Origin: Paenibacillus sp. 1001270B_150601_E10
GTDB taxonomy: Bacteria > Bacillota > Bacilli > Paenibacillales > Paenibacillaceae
Direction of reading: 5' to 3'
Length of the DNA stretch: 50,274 nucleotides
Assembly (NCBI RefSeq): GCF_015558675.1
Contig: NZ_JADMOL010000017.1
Location: forward strand, 1-50,274
Of the stretch, positions 26,968 through 35,588 are shown in pieces. Made by a program: the position numbers and the translations under genes. Each line of letters starts with the position of its first letter. Within the stretch, counting starts at the first letter, position 1. Below the pieces are notes generated by a model. The model ran no database searches and was not told the DNA's origin. It worked only from the letters and a program-made list of their open reading frames with translations.

Positions 26968-27954
26968 TTGAATTCACGGAGTGAGAATCTGATTCGTACG
27001 GCAGCGGCATGGATCAAGGATTGCCAAGAACCTTCTAGTTACGCCTGTATCGGAGGTTCTGTTGCAAGAGGGGATGCTGACCTTTATAGTGATGTCGATC
27101 TTACCCTCTATGGTACTAAGCGGACAGGCCATGACCAGAATTTCATTTACAAAGGTGAATATATTCAATTAGAAGAGTGTTTGCTTGAGGAACTCCCCAC
27201 AAAAGAGGCGATTGCAAGGCAGCCATGGGCGCATCGATTCTGGAATGAATGCTATATTCTACAGGATGAGGACCACACTCTTTGTGAGCTTCAGTCCTTT
27301 TGCCGTGATTATGTCGGATCTGAGGGTGGAAGACAACGAATGCTGGAGGAAGTCACACGAATTGCTCATCAGAGATTGGCTGACGGCATGGCTAGCTGGA
27401 AGGCAGGAAACGGAGAGTCGGCGGCGATTGCCTGCTTCGGTGCTTGGGCGGAGGCCGCATATCTTTATATGTGGCTCGCAAAAGGCTCCTTAGCTACAGG
27501 AGAGCTGATTCCGCTGCTTCGAGAGACGATTGATCTGGACAGCATCCTGATGTTATTTTTCACATGCCCCACTCAACATGATGTTTGGCATAAGCCCGTA
27601 TCTACAGTGAAAGCGCTTCGAGCTTATCTGATATCACAAGGAACGGAATTCCCTTTTGGACTATCGGATCTGCAGAATCAGCTCATTGAGCGGAAAGCAG
27701 CTCGCTATATGCAGTACAAGGACTGGCAGAACATATCTTATCAATTGTATGCAGAGGCACTGTGGCTGTATTTCGAAACCTCCAATGGTGTTTCTTTCGA
27801 AGACTATAAGTCGAATTTGCCAAGCTTCCTGCAGCGAGAAATGGAAGGATTGGGATTTGTAAACCTTTCGCAGGAAGGGTGCAGTAAGCTTCAGCAGAGT
27901 ACAGAGGAGTTGCTTCATCTGTCAGAAGCACAACTACTCCGGAATATTATGTGA
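26968..27954 (+). CDS. Nucleotidyltransferase-domain protein
   Basis: About 328 residues. It has the Pol-beta-type nucleotidyltransferase signature GGSVARGDADLYSDVDL (about residues 29-45), with GS and the paired metal-binding Asp42 and Asp44. The C-terminal 200 residues are helical (ERKAARYMQYKDWQNI). It resembles aminoglycoside nucleotidyltransferase-like proteins (ANT/KNTase or MNT type) of unknown substrate. The start is ambiguous: GTG 26959 overlaps the ribosome site, whereas TTG 26968 has AGGTG 6 bases upstream and was preferred. It is followed closely by a small gene. Confidence 0.82.
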   Translation: MNSRSENLIRTAAAWIKDCQEPSSYACIGGSVARGDADLYSDVDLTLYGTKRTGHDQNFIYKGEYIQLEECLLEELPTKEAIARQPWAHRFWNECYILQDEDHTLCELQSFCRDYVGSEGGRQRMLEEVTRIAHQRLADGMASWKAGNGESAAIACFGAWAEAAYLYMWLAKGSLATGELIPLLRETIDLDSILMLFFTCPTQHDVWHKPVSTVKALRAYLISQGTEFPFGLSDLQNQLIERKAARYMQYKDWQNISYQLYAEALWLYFETSNGVSFEDYKSNLPSFLQREMEGLGFVNLSQEGCSKLQQSTEELLHLSEAQLLRNIM

Positions 27955-27977
27955 AGCGAAAAGGGGGAGCCAATAAC

Positions 27978-28268
27978 GTGAAAGCCATAATCGTGCAGTC
28001 CTATATAAGGATTGAACGGGCCATGATTGATTTTGAGCAGAAATGCATCACCCATCATTGTGAAATCATCATGTTTCCCGACAGAATCAAGACGGAACAG
28101 CACGAATTTGAAATTAAAGAGGTGTTTGATATGTCTTATAAGCCGCTCGGCGGCGAAGAAGGGCTCTTGTATCTCCATACAAAGTATGGGGTGTACTCTT
28201 ATATGGTGAGAGACCACCCGAAGGCGTTTATTCAGAAGTACAAAGAACTTCTGAATAAACGCCCGTAA
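27978..28268 (+). CDS. Hypothetical protein
   Basis: 96 residues starting with GTG 27978, with GGGGGAG 8 bases upstream. It is a mostly beta-rich small soluble protein (IEVFDMSYKPLGG, LLYLHTKYGVYSYMVRDHP) ending in a helix with KAFIQKYKELLNK. A pleckstrin-homology-like or SHOCT-neighbour small domain is conceivable, but nothing was recognised. It is 23 bases downstream of the nucleotidyltransferase gene and probably cotranscribed. Confidence 0.65.
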   Translation: MKAIIVQSYIRIERAMIDFEQKCITHHCEIIMFPDRIKTEQHEFEIKEVFDMSYKPLGGEEGLLYLHTKYGVYSYMVRDHPKAFIQKYKELLNKRP

Positions 28269-28629
28269 TCGCACATTGAATGAGCGGAGGATGAATATGA
28301 CAGGCAACTTGCTTCATTTCCCGACACTCTAATAGAATACTTCTTTCCCTACCCGACTCACTGACAGGGTTTCAAAGTGTAAGCCATATGAACGTAGTGG
28401 GTTGTAAATTAAGGTTGGGCGAAGATCTACGGTGCATAACTAATTGATCGCTTATCTTAATTTTAGGCTATCAAAATATTAATGGTGATGATAAGTGTAC
28501 AAAAATAACTTCCATATAACGGAAGTTATTTTTGTTATGTACTTCTTAACCTAACGCCCCGATAGTTTAAGTTCATTTATTCATAAACGATTGGGTATTA
28601 ACTCTGTTTTCATTAGGGTAAACAGGTGT
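28269..28629. other. Intergenic region with gene-end debris and a terminator
   Basis: Right after the preceding gene, GGAGGATGAAT precedes an ATG with only ten following codons before a stop (28297-28332). This looks like the start of a truncated gene. The rest is AT-rich and non-coding apart from the hairpin at 28502-28534. Confidence 0.4.
28502..28534. terminator. Bidirectional terminator-like palindrome
   Basis: AAAATAACTTCC pairs with GGAAGTTATTTT around an ATATAAC loop, with T-rich flanks on both strands. It lies between convergent genes. Confidence 0.8.
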
Positions 28630-28845
28630 CTATGACAGCCTTATTCTTTTACGAACAAAATATAACCAAATTAGTTGCACAATAAGTATAAACATAAACA
28701 CAACACCTAAAATAATATATGAAATAATTCTTACTTCAGGAGTTTGTGCAATTCCAGCTCCATCTACTTGTCTTGTTCCGATAATAATAGCAAGAAAAGA
28801 AAAAATGACTAACCAAAAAACATTTGCACCCCACCAGAGCTTCAC
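28630..28845 (-). CDS. Small two-helix membrane protein
   Basis: 71 residues from GTG 28845, with GGAGG 7 bases upstream (the KLWWGANVF end). Two hydrophobic helices (about 9-24 and 41-63) end in RKRIRLS, which is basic and cytoplasmic. It lies in a region clearly more AT-rich than its neighbours, and no family was recognised. Confidence 0.65.
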   Translation of the reverse strand: MKLWWGANVFWLVIFSFLAIIIGTRQVDGAGIAQTPEVRIISYIILGVVFMFILIVQLIWLYFVRKRIRLS

Positions 28846-29163
28846 CCTTCTTCCTCCTTTCCTAAATACTATACATATTGCAATAGGGAAAAATTATGAA
28901 AAAGTGTAAAAATTCAATTATATCGTAAAATTATCCTGCGCAGCTAGTTAAATAAGAAAAATAATTTATATCGTATACTTAAATAACCTAAGTGTGCGAT
29001 ATGTTTCTGAATTTTTTATTAGATTTCCTTTAATAATCAAGTCTTTCAAAGTGACTTCATTTATCTGGTGTTGAACACTTTCTAATACCTGAAACCGAGT
29101 GAGGTAACTGTACAAATATAAAAAAAGTATGTAGATATAGTATTTTGTTCACCTCATAATAAA
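28846..29163. other. AT-rich intergenic region
   Basis: About 320 bases with no credible frame on either strand and no recognised site. The composition is more AT-rich than the core genes of the window, as is the neighbouring 28.5-29.6 kb stretch. Confidence 0.5.
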
Positions 29164-29433
29164 CTAATAATTATAGTCCAACTTTCCTGTTACAGTAATC
29201 GTTTTGGTCTTGCTATCCCATTCAATCGTTTGACCCAGCAATAAGATAGCTTCACGTATAGGGATAAGAATATTGCCTTGAGTAGAAGTGGAAGTAGCAT
29301 TTTTCATTTCATGATAAGTTTTAATTTCTTTATCATCCGTCATTGTCGAAATTTCAACTCTCTGTGAACTTTTGTACCAGGAATGGAGTTCATCTACGCT
29401 TACTCCTGAGGTTTGAGAGAAATGCGCGATCAT
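29164..29433 (-). pseudogene. Fragment of a copper-amine-oxidase-like (stalk) domain protein
   Basis: The 89-residue frame ends with GNILIPIREAILLLGQTIEW plus DSKTKTITVTG. This is the classic pattern of the Cu-amine-oxidase N-terminal repeat (stalk domain) common in secreted Paenibacillus and Bacillus proteins. No signal peptide, other repeats or good ribosome site are present, so it looks like the remnant of a longer exported protein. It could still be a tiny standalone gene. Confidence 0.5.
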
Positions 29434-29602
29434 ACTTACTTTATCTTTCTAGAAAGGAAATATGTGTCTGAATTAGGAAAATGGATATATTTTATTTAGT
29501 CGTTCTAGGTTCTAATCGGCCACGTTTTCACAATATTCTTTGGAATTCTCAATTCAACTAAAACAACGTAGTCTTACGAGGAGGTATAATCAAACATGAA
29601 AA

Positions 29603-29640
29603 AAACTCCTTACACTAGACAAATCTAGCATAAAGAGTTT
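29603..29640 (-). terminator. Terminator of the GH112 operon
   Basis: On the minus strand AAACTCTTTATGCTAG pairs with CTAGTGTAAGGAGTTT around an ATTTGT loop, followed by TTTTTC. Confidence 0.9.
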
Positions 29641-29647
29641 GATTCAT

Positions 29648-31822
29648 TTATATCTCATACCACTTAATCTCGTTAGCCTCTAGCGTAAGCGAAAAACTGG
29701 TGCCGTCACCGCGATAGATGACGGTTTCCTGCGGCTCGTACGTGTTATTGACGACGCAGTATTTGCCGTTCTTGACGTAGGCATGAACTTCTACATGGTA
29801 GTTGTCACTGAACCAGTGATGCAGTTCATCTTCACTATGAGTGCTCCAGAGAATAGCCCGATAGAGCAAGCGACTATTCTCAAAGCTGTACGGCAAGCCG
29901 CTGATGTAGACGCCGCGTCCCTTGCCGAATTCGTTGACGGCAAGCTGTACGTCCTTGTCGATGTGACGAAGTACAGACGTGCCCTCAAGCGCGAATACGT
30001 TCTTCTTGCCCTCACCGAAGTCGATGACACGCTTGCCTGCTTTATCGAGCTTGCAATCCGCTGTGATGAAGTGGTCGTGCTCCTCCCAGTTATACTTATC
30101 ATAGCCAAGTGTGAAGCCTCGCTCCAGTTCAACGCCTAGGATGTTCGTCAGTTGTAAGTAGCGTCCGTTCGCTTGATGCGCAGCAGGCTCTCCGACCCCG
30201 ATGAAGCCGCCGCCACGATGTACGAACTTCTTCACGGCTGTAACGATGTCCGTATCCAGCCACCAGCTGCCACCTGTATATGCCGTGTCACCATCCCCAA
30301 CATTTAAGATGACATCGATTCCATCAAGGATGGAGGCATCCTGCTTAATATCGTCGAAACTGATAAACTTGACATCAAATGGCGCACCGGATAGCGTCTC
30401 GATAATGCCAGCATAGCTGTAATTTGGTTTATAGTAGAGCGCATGATGAACCATATGATTGCCCCACGCCCGCATTTTACCCCAGCAATTAAGAACGGCT
30501 ACCGTTTTCACGCAATAAGGCGTTGTGCCTTGAACGTTGTCATACAGCGTGCGAAACTCGTCGCAGACGCTCTCCACATAATCAATGAAATCTGGGAAAT
30601 CAAGCGCCAGCTTCAAGTAGCCGCCATAGCCGATTCGGTCAATCGGCTTGCGCAAAATTGCCCGTCTTGCTGTTACCCAGTTGACCTTGGCTTCTTTTAC
30701 CGGATCTCCGCCTTCATAGAAAGTATCAGGGAAGAAGTAAGGTAGAAAACGTCCTTCGGTATAGTTCACTCCAGGGATGTCACTAATTAGTCGCAGCGTT
30801 GAACCATTGCCGACACTTCCAACTACGGCATCTAGGCCAATGGTAGGGAACTCCTCCATGAATGGCTCTGTGCCGATCCAGTGGTCACCGAGGAACATCA
30901 TCGCTTCCTTCCCATATTCATGTGTAATATCAACTAATTCCTTCGCGAGGATTGCAACCTCCCGGCGTTGATAGGCTTGGAAATCACGGAATTCCTTCGT
31001 TGGAATACGATAGTTGTTATTGAAGTAGCCTTGATCGATGATATATTCAGGCCGGAACGGATAGCCGACTTCCTGTTCAAACTGCTCAAGAATATAAGGA
31101 CTGACCGAAGCGGAATAGCCATACCAATCTACATATTTCTCACGTGCAAGCTCATCGAAGACGAGCGTGAATTGATGGAAGAAGGTCGTAAATCGAATGA
31201 CATCAACGTAAGCATGCTCTTCAATAAATTGACGCAGACGCTGCATCGTGAATTCACGAGTTTTTGGTTGACGAACATCAAAGGTAATCTGATGCTCAAC
31301 CCCTTCCCAGCTATTGGTTACGGCATTATACATATGTACAGGATCCCACATAATATAAGCCAAAAAGCTAACGGTGTAATCATGGAACGGAACCGCTTCA
31401 ATGGTCACACAGCCTGTTAACTCATCATAGCTCCAGGCTTCCGTGGAGACGACTTCCCCTGTCGCACGATCGATAACTTCCCACCAACGCTTGATGTCAT
31501 CATTACTGTTCACCTTCAGCATATCTGGATAGAGGCCCTTCATTAGCGGAATCGCTAAGTTAGCATCTTCTGCCGTATAAAATGGCGTCATCAGATACAT
31601 CTGCTGAATCTCATCTGGATTTGCTATAGCCCATGCATTGGCTTTACGAGTTGTATAGTAAGTAGAGTAGACTTTATTGCCTGTGTTGCTCAGCTCAGTT
31701 GGAAAATCAGTGCCATCACAGTCGCGGACAGCATCTGCACCCCAGCGCTTCATGATTTCTTGGGTTTGTGCAATGACATCTAAATCTGTTGGAATGGTGA
31801 CACGCCCATATTTATTATTCAT
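29648..31822 (-). CDS. GH112 beta-galactoside phosphorylase (galacto-N-biose/lacto-N-biose or galactosyl-rhamnose type)
   Basis: 724 residues, cytoplasmic. The enzyme would split a beta-galactosyl disaccharide with phosphate, giving galactose 1-phosphate. The sequence follows the Bifidobacterium lacto-N-biose phosphorylase through its whole length: WGADAVRDCDGTDFP, HDYTVSFLAYIMWDPV, DVIRFTTFFHQFTLVFDE, EAMMFLGDHWIGTEP, GRFLPYFFPDTFYEGGDP, RIGYGGYLKLA and FVHRGGGFIGVGEPAA. The Asp in GDHW is residue 313, the proposed general acid in that enzyme. GH112 includes galacto-N-biose/lacto-N-biose phosphorylases (HexNAc acceptor) and D-galactosyl-1,4-L-rhamnose phosphorylases, and the subgroup cannot be settled here. 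It is the last gene of an ABC-import operon, 19 bases after a tiny membrane protein gene. Confidence 0.93.
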   Translation of the reverse strand: MNNKYGRVTIPTDLDVIAQTQEIMKRWGADAVRDCDGTDFPTELSNTGNKVYSTYYTTRKANAWAIANPDEIQQMYLMTPFYTAEDANLAIPLMKGLYPDMLKVNSNDDIKRWWEVIDRATGEVVSTEAWSYDELTGCVTIEAVPFHDYTVSFLAYIMWDPVHMYNAVTNSWEGVEHQITFDVRQPKTREFTMQRLRQFIEEHAYVDVIRFTTFFHQFTLVFDELAREKYVDWYGYSASVSPYILEQFEQEVGYPFRPEYIIDQGYFNNNYRIPTKEFRDFQAYQRREVAILAKELVDITHEYGKEAMMFLGDHWIGTEPFMEEFPTIGLDAVVGSVGNGSTLRLISDIPGVNYTEGRFLPYFFPDTFYEGGDPVKEAKVNWVTARRAILRKPIDRIGYGGYLKLALDFPDFIDYVESVCDEFRTLYDNVQGTTPYCVKTVAVLNCWGKMRAWGNHMVHHALYYKPNYSYAGIIETLSGAPFDVKFISFDDIKQDASILDGIDVILNVGDGDTAYTGGSWWLDTDIVTAVKKFVHRGGGFIGVGEPAAHQANGRYLQLTNILGVELERGFTLGYDKYNWEEHDHFITADCKLDKAGKRVIDFGEGKKNVFALEGTSVLRHIDKDVQLAVNEFGKGRGVYISGLPYSFENSRLLYRAILWSTHSEDELHHWFSDNYHVEVHAYVKNGKYCVVNNTYEPQETVIYRGDGTSFSLTLEANEIKWYEI

Positions 31823-31841
31823 GACAATCTCTCCTTGTTTG

Positions 31842-32021
31842 TTATTTGTATTTACGATTATAGAACCATAGAAGTCCTATCAACATCGCCAGCCCAAACA
31901 GCATGAGCCCTAGACCAGCAGCACCGATGCTTTTTTGGCCAATAATGACAAGAACGGTAGCGACAATAAAGACGATCAGCATCAGCATATTACGCAACGT
32001 CTCTCTCAAGGAATCATTCAT
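31842..32021 (-). CDS. Small two-helix membrane protein of the sugar ABC operon (59 aa)
   Basis: The frame is MNDSLRETLRNMLMLIVFIV, ATVLVIIGQKSIGAAGLGLM, LFGLAMLIGLLWFYNRKYK. Two hydrophobic helices (about 12-28 and 33-54) flank a central GQKSIG turn, and the basic end is cytoplasmic. GAGGTG lies upstream of the ATG, and the gene starts 9 bases after the permease stop and ends 19 bases before the GH112 start. It resembles the small uncharacterised proteins with an IGQKNIG-type turn found next to Firmicute sugar permease genes (DUF6903-like from memory). It may be an accessory subunit of the permease. It is easily missed because of its length. Confidence 0.8.
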   Translation of the reverse strand: MNDSLRETLRNMLMLIVFIVATVLVIIGQKSIGAAGLGLMLFGLAMLIGLLWFYNRKYK

Positions 32022-32030
32022 AATAGCACC

Positions 32031-32924
32031 TCAACCTTTCAGTCCGCCCATGGTCATCCCCTGGGTCAGCTTCTTTTGTACTAGAATATACAGGATCAGG
32101 GTTGGCAGCATGACAAGCACAAGACCGGCATACATCTGACCATATTGAACAGCAGATTTTTGTGCTGCCATTAGATTCATAAGGCCGACAGGCAAGGTAC
32201 GAAGTCCAGGCTGCGTGAGCAGTGTCATTGAGATGATATATTCGTTCCAAAACGAAAGGAAATTAAATAAAATAACAGTCACAATACTTGGTTTAGCCAT
32301 CGGCATAATGACTTGAACCATCGTTCGGAAGTATCCTGCACCGTCAACAGAAGCTGCTTCTTCGTATTCCTTCGGCAGTGATTTGAAGTAGCCTGACAGC
32401 AGATATACGGTGAATGGTAGCGCCATCGCAGCATAGACAAGTGCTAGAATGAACAAATTATTTAGGAAGAACGGGTGTCCGATGATGCTGCGAATCGTTT
32501 TGTCACCATTGTTGAGCATGAGAAAGATCGGGACGACAATATAGTTCACATTGATGAACAATCCAGCCATGAACAACGTGTTCCAAAAGGCATTTCCTTT
32601 AAAAGTATATCTTGAGAGAACATAGGCTGCTGGCAAAGCAATAATTAGGAGTAACCCAAGTGCTAAAACGGTTACGATAACCGAGTTGAGCATATAGCTG
32701 CCCATGCTTGCCTTTTGCCACGCATCAACAAAGTTCTGCAGGTGAAGTCCTTTGGGCAGCGCCCATGGACTGCCGTAAAATTCAACATCTTGTTTTACAG
32801 ATGCAGTAAACGCCCAAGTTAACGGGACGATGATGATGATTGCAAGCGTTGTCAACAGGAAGTAGATAAAGGCCTTATAAAATGAATTGCTGCCTGTTTT
32901 CAGCGTGTGGTTATCTTTCCTCAT
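32031..32924 (-). CDS. Carbohydrate ABC transporter permease, MalG type
   Basis: 297 residues with six membrane segments, the first after a basic N-terminus (DNHTLKTGSNSFYK). The cytoplasmic EAA loop reads EYEEAASVDGAGYFRTMVQV followed by IMPMAKP (about 200-225), the contact site for the ATPase. It belongs to the CUT1 family with the partner permease directly upstream (13-base gap). No ATPase gene is present in the cluster. Confidence 0.95.
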   Translation of the reverse strand: MRKDNHTLKTGSNSFYKAFIYFLLTTLAIIIIVPLTWAFTASVKQDVEFYGSPWALPKGLHLQNFVDAWQKASMGSYMLNSVIVTVLALGLLLIIALPAAYVLSRYTFKGNAFWNTLFMAGLFINVNYIVVPIFLMLNNGDKTIRSIIGHPFFLNNLFILALVYAAMALPFTVYLLSGYFKSLPKEYEEAASVDGAGYFRTMVQVIMPMAKPSIVTVILFNFLSFWNEYIISMTLLTQPGLRTLPVGLMNLMAAQKSAVQYGQMYAGLVLVMLPTLILYILVQKKLTQGMTMGGLKG

Positions 32925-32937
32925 ATTGTCCCCTCCT

Positions 32938-33831
32938 TTAAAATTCCAAGTGTTCTCGTTTGGTAACCGCGTTCAGAATTGCTGCTAGTGCAAATGAGAA
33001 CAGGAATACAACGACACCAATCGCCATACCGTAACCATACGATGAATTCGTATAAGCTTCCTTGTACATATAGTTCAGGATTACCTCGGTAGCACCATCC
33101 GGACCACCACCTGTCATCGCTGTAACGAACAAAAAGCTCATATTAATGGTGCTAATGATAAAGAAGGTAAGCGTCGTGCGAATGTTCGTCCAGATTAAGG
33201 GAATCGTAATGTTGAAAAATTGCTGTGTGCGGCTTGCGCCCTCAAGGTTAGCAGATTCATATAAGCTTTCTGGGATATTGGCCATGCTTGCCATATACAT
33301 CACCATATAATAGCCTATGGCCTGCCAAATCATTGCACCAGCGAGACTGAATATGACAATTTTTTGATCACCTAGCCAAAGAACGGGTTCTGATTCAGCA
33401 CCTTGAAATAAATTCAGGAATGCATTTAACAGTCCGTTGTTCGGATCATAAATCGCTGAAAAAATAGCACTAATAACGACAACGGATAGAATATTCGGGA
33501 TATAAAATACAACTCTGTAAAAGTTCTGTCCCTTGAGCTTCTCTCGCGTAAGCATGGATGCAAATAGAAGCGCAAATGCAAAAGTAATGATAGATACGAT
33601 GACGATCAGCAGGATGCTGTTTTGCATCGCTTGATAGAATTTTTCACTTTGAAAAAGCTTCGAGAAATTTTGCATTCCTACAAAGGTTTTGTCATCTGTG
33701 TAACCACCCCATTTATATAGCGACATCCGGAACACGTCGATTGTCGGGATAATTAGAAAGATAACAAAAAGGGTGATCGCCGGTGAAAGGCAAAAGAATA
33801 TGAAGCGTCCTCTTCCTTTGTTGTGTTTCAT
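32938..33831 (-). CDS. Carbohydrate ABC transporter permease, MalF type
   Basis: 297 residues, six membrane segments and the EAA loop LYESANLEGASRTQQFFNIT followed by IPLI (about 188-211). It is a CUT1-family inner-membrane subunit that pairs with the next permease. The N-terminus KHNKGRGRFIFFCLSPAI is cytoplasmic. It is separated from the solute-binding protein gene by a long perfect hairpin (33855-33891) that may set the ratio of binding protein to permease. Confidence 0.95.
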   Translation of the reverse strand: MKHNKGRGRFIFFCLSPAITLFVIFLIIPTIDVFRMSLYKWGGYTDDKTFVGMQNFSKLFQSEKFYQAMQNSILLIVIVSIITFAFALLFASMLTREKLKGQNFYRVVFYIPNILSVVVISAIFSAIYDPNNGLLNAFLNLFQGAESEPVLWLGDQKIVIFSLAGAMIWQAIGYYMVMYMASMANIPESLYESANLEGASRTQQFFNITIPLIWTNIRTTLTFFIISTINMSFLFVTAMTGGGPDGATEVILNYMYKEAYTNSSYGYGMAIGVVVFLFSFALAAILNAVTKREHLEF

Positions 33832-33854
33832 AGCCTTAACTCCTTCCTATGGTA

Positions 33855-33891
33855 ACGTAATGTAGGGCAGCGAGGCTGCCCTACATTACGT
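33855..33891 (-). promoter_or_regulatory. Perfect 17-bp hairpin between binding-protein and permease genes
   Basis: ACGTAATGTAGGGCAGC (33855-33871) and GCTGCCCTACATTACGT (33875-33891) are perfect complements with only three loop bases. No T-run follows on the minus strand, so it is unlikely to be a full terminator. In other ABC operons such stems protect the upstream mRNA from 3' exonucleases and attenuate read-through, so that the binding protein is made in excess. Confidence 0.8.
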
Positions 33892-33921
33892 GCTTGCCCA
33901 AACCCATGTCAAGCCATGCTA

Positions 33922-35274
33922 TTATTTTTTCAGAGCAGGGCGTAAGGCGTCGCTTGCTTTCGTTATGGCTTCCACCCATTGCTCCTTGGTTTTGGCGCCC
34001 GTAACGAGAGAATCAACTGTACCGAACACCGCATCAGAGATGCTAACGCCTTCAACAGGATCTGTGGTTGCGAAGGCGCCCATCGCCGCTTTAGCGCCTT
34101 GATCATAAATGCTATAGAAAAGCTTGTTGTCGCCGTCCAGCTTGCTAGACATCTCTTTGATTGGCTGCACTGCACCTGCTTTAGCGAAGATAGAAGCTGC
34201 TTCGTCCGAATATAAATAAGCGATAAATTGCTTCGCTAGATCCGCGTTTTGCGCTTTGGCAGGAACCCACATTTGCTCAAAGAAGGTGTAGGAATACCGG
34301 TCTCCTCCTTCAGTGATAGATGGGAGTGCAGTGAAGCCCCATTTAAAGCCCTCTGCGCGAGGCGCTTTGCTCATTTCACCTACGACCCACGTGCCGTTAG
34401 GCATAAAGAGCGCTTTGTTGTCCAAAATCAGTTGTTGGTTTTTCGTGAAATTATCTTTATTTCCATTCGCAGGAACCGTTTTATCCGTGTAAGAAGCCAG
34501 CTTAACTACGAGGTCGAGTGCTTGATTCGCTTCTGGCGTTTGCCAGATTCCTTCCGTGTAGTTCATCACTTTGGTGAAAAATTCAGGACCTCCTACCTCA
34601 TTCAACAGCGCGTAGAAGAAGGCATCGAAATAACCTGTGGTTGGGTAAGAGAATAACGCGATTCCTTCAGCTTTCGCTTTATCGCCTAAAGCCCACATCT
34701 CGTCCCATGTCTTTGGAACTTCCCAGCCTTTCTGTGTAAACAGGTCTGCGTTAAAGAATAGACCGCAAGGACTATAGAACGTTGGCATCAGATACGTTTT
34801 ACCGTCTCCATAAGGATTCGTAATGGTGGTGTCTGTGAAGCCTGGAATGAGCTTTTCTTTTACGGTAACGCTTTCACCAGGGATTGTCATGGAGAGCACA
34901 TCCGTAAGATCAGTAAGGTTATTATCCTTGATAAAGGTTTCGGTAAGACCCTTAGGCTGGCCGACCGCTAGATGAACAATATCTGGGAATTCACCGGATT
35001 TCATACTAGGTCCAATAACATCTTCGATCCTTTTATCAATGGTTAAATCAACCTTTACGTCAGGATTAAGCTTCTCAAAGGACGCAGCAACCTGTTTCCA
35101 TACGTCTGCTCCGTAAGCGGTTTCCAATGCAGCGAATTTTATTGTACGAGTATCGCCGCTCTTACCACCTGATTCACCAGGAGCTGTGTTCAAATTACTT
35201 TCATTACTGCCGCCACAACCTGCAAGACCGAGTGTCAATGATGCCGTTAGTACAAGGCCAACTATTCTTTTCAT
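33922..35274 (-). CDS. Carbohydrate ABC transporter solute-binding lipoprotein
   Basis: 450 residues from ATG 35274 (MKRIVGLVLTASLTLGLAGC), 6 bases after GGAGG. The lipobox LAGC gives lipidated Cys20. The mature part is a family 1 solute-binding protein: KFAALETAYGADVWKQVAAS, VDLTIDKRIEDVIGPSM, YLMPTFYSPCGLFFNADLFT and WEVPKTWDEMWALGDKAKAE. It is anchored outside the membrane and delivers the sugar to the two permeases downstream. It is the first gene of the operon, which ends with the GH112 phosphorylase and so hints at a galactosyl disaccharide as ligand. Confidence 0.93.
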   Translation of the reverse strand: MKRIVGLVLTASLTLGLAGCGGSNESNLNTAPGESGGKSGDTRTIKFAALETAYGADVWKQVAASFEKLNPDVKVDLTIDKRIEDVIGPSMKSGEFPDIVHLAVGQPKGLTETFIKDNNLTDLTDVLSMTIPGESVTVKEKLIPGFTDTTITNPYGDGKTYLMPTFYSPCGLFFNADLFTQKGWEVPKTWDEMWALGDKAKAEGIALFSYPTTGYFDAFFYALLNEVGGPEFFTKVMNYTEGIWQTPEANQALDLVVKLASYTDKTVPANGNKDNFTKNQQLILDNKALFMPNGTWVVGEMSKAPRAEGFKWGFTALPSITEGGDRYSYTFFEQMWVPAKAQNADLAKQFIAYLYSDEAASIFAKAGAVQPIKEMSSKLDGDNKLFYSIYDQGAKAAMGAFATTDPVEGVSISDAVFGTVDSLVTGAKTKEQWVEAITKASDALRPALKK

Positions 35275-35588
35275 ATGAACCCTCCACATTTCGTTTAATT
35301 GTAGATGACTGCTTGTTGACTAGATTACGCATTCAAATTGCTGATTACAATTAGCTTTGCTGATGTCGATAGAATCGTCCATAGAGATGCAAAAATTATC
35401 TAAAAGTTCAACCAAGGATGTCATTTTAAAAAATGTCATGTAAGGATTATTCAAAAAGTTATGTGATAAAAGTGGATATAAGCTAAGATTGTACATAGAT
35501 TATTTCATTTTATTTATGTACGCTTATAGAACAATTACGTATAGTAGAAATATTCGAGGCATTGGAAAAGTGCTTAGGAGTGGACGCA
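35275..35588. promoter_or_regulatory. Divergent control region of the two binding-protein genes
   Basis: About 314 bases separate the two solute-binding protein genes. A direct repeat ATGTCAT occurs at 35418-35424 and 35433-35439 (15-base offset), the kind of repeated element AraC-type regulators use. An inverted repeat GTACATA (35491-35497) / TATGTAC (35515-35521) lies nearer the plus-strand gene. Both are candidates for the YesN-type response regulator encoded next door; binding is inferred only. Confidence 0.4.

Noticed and set aside
28297..28332. Possible leader peptide after GGAGGATGAAT
   Set aside because: Only ten codons after the start and no attenuator-like structure or repeated codons; more likely a truncated gene start.
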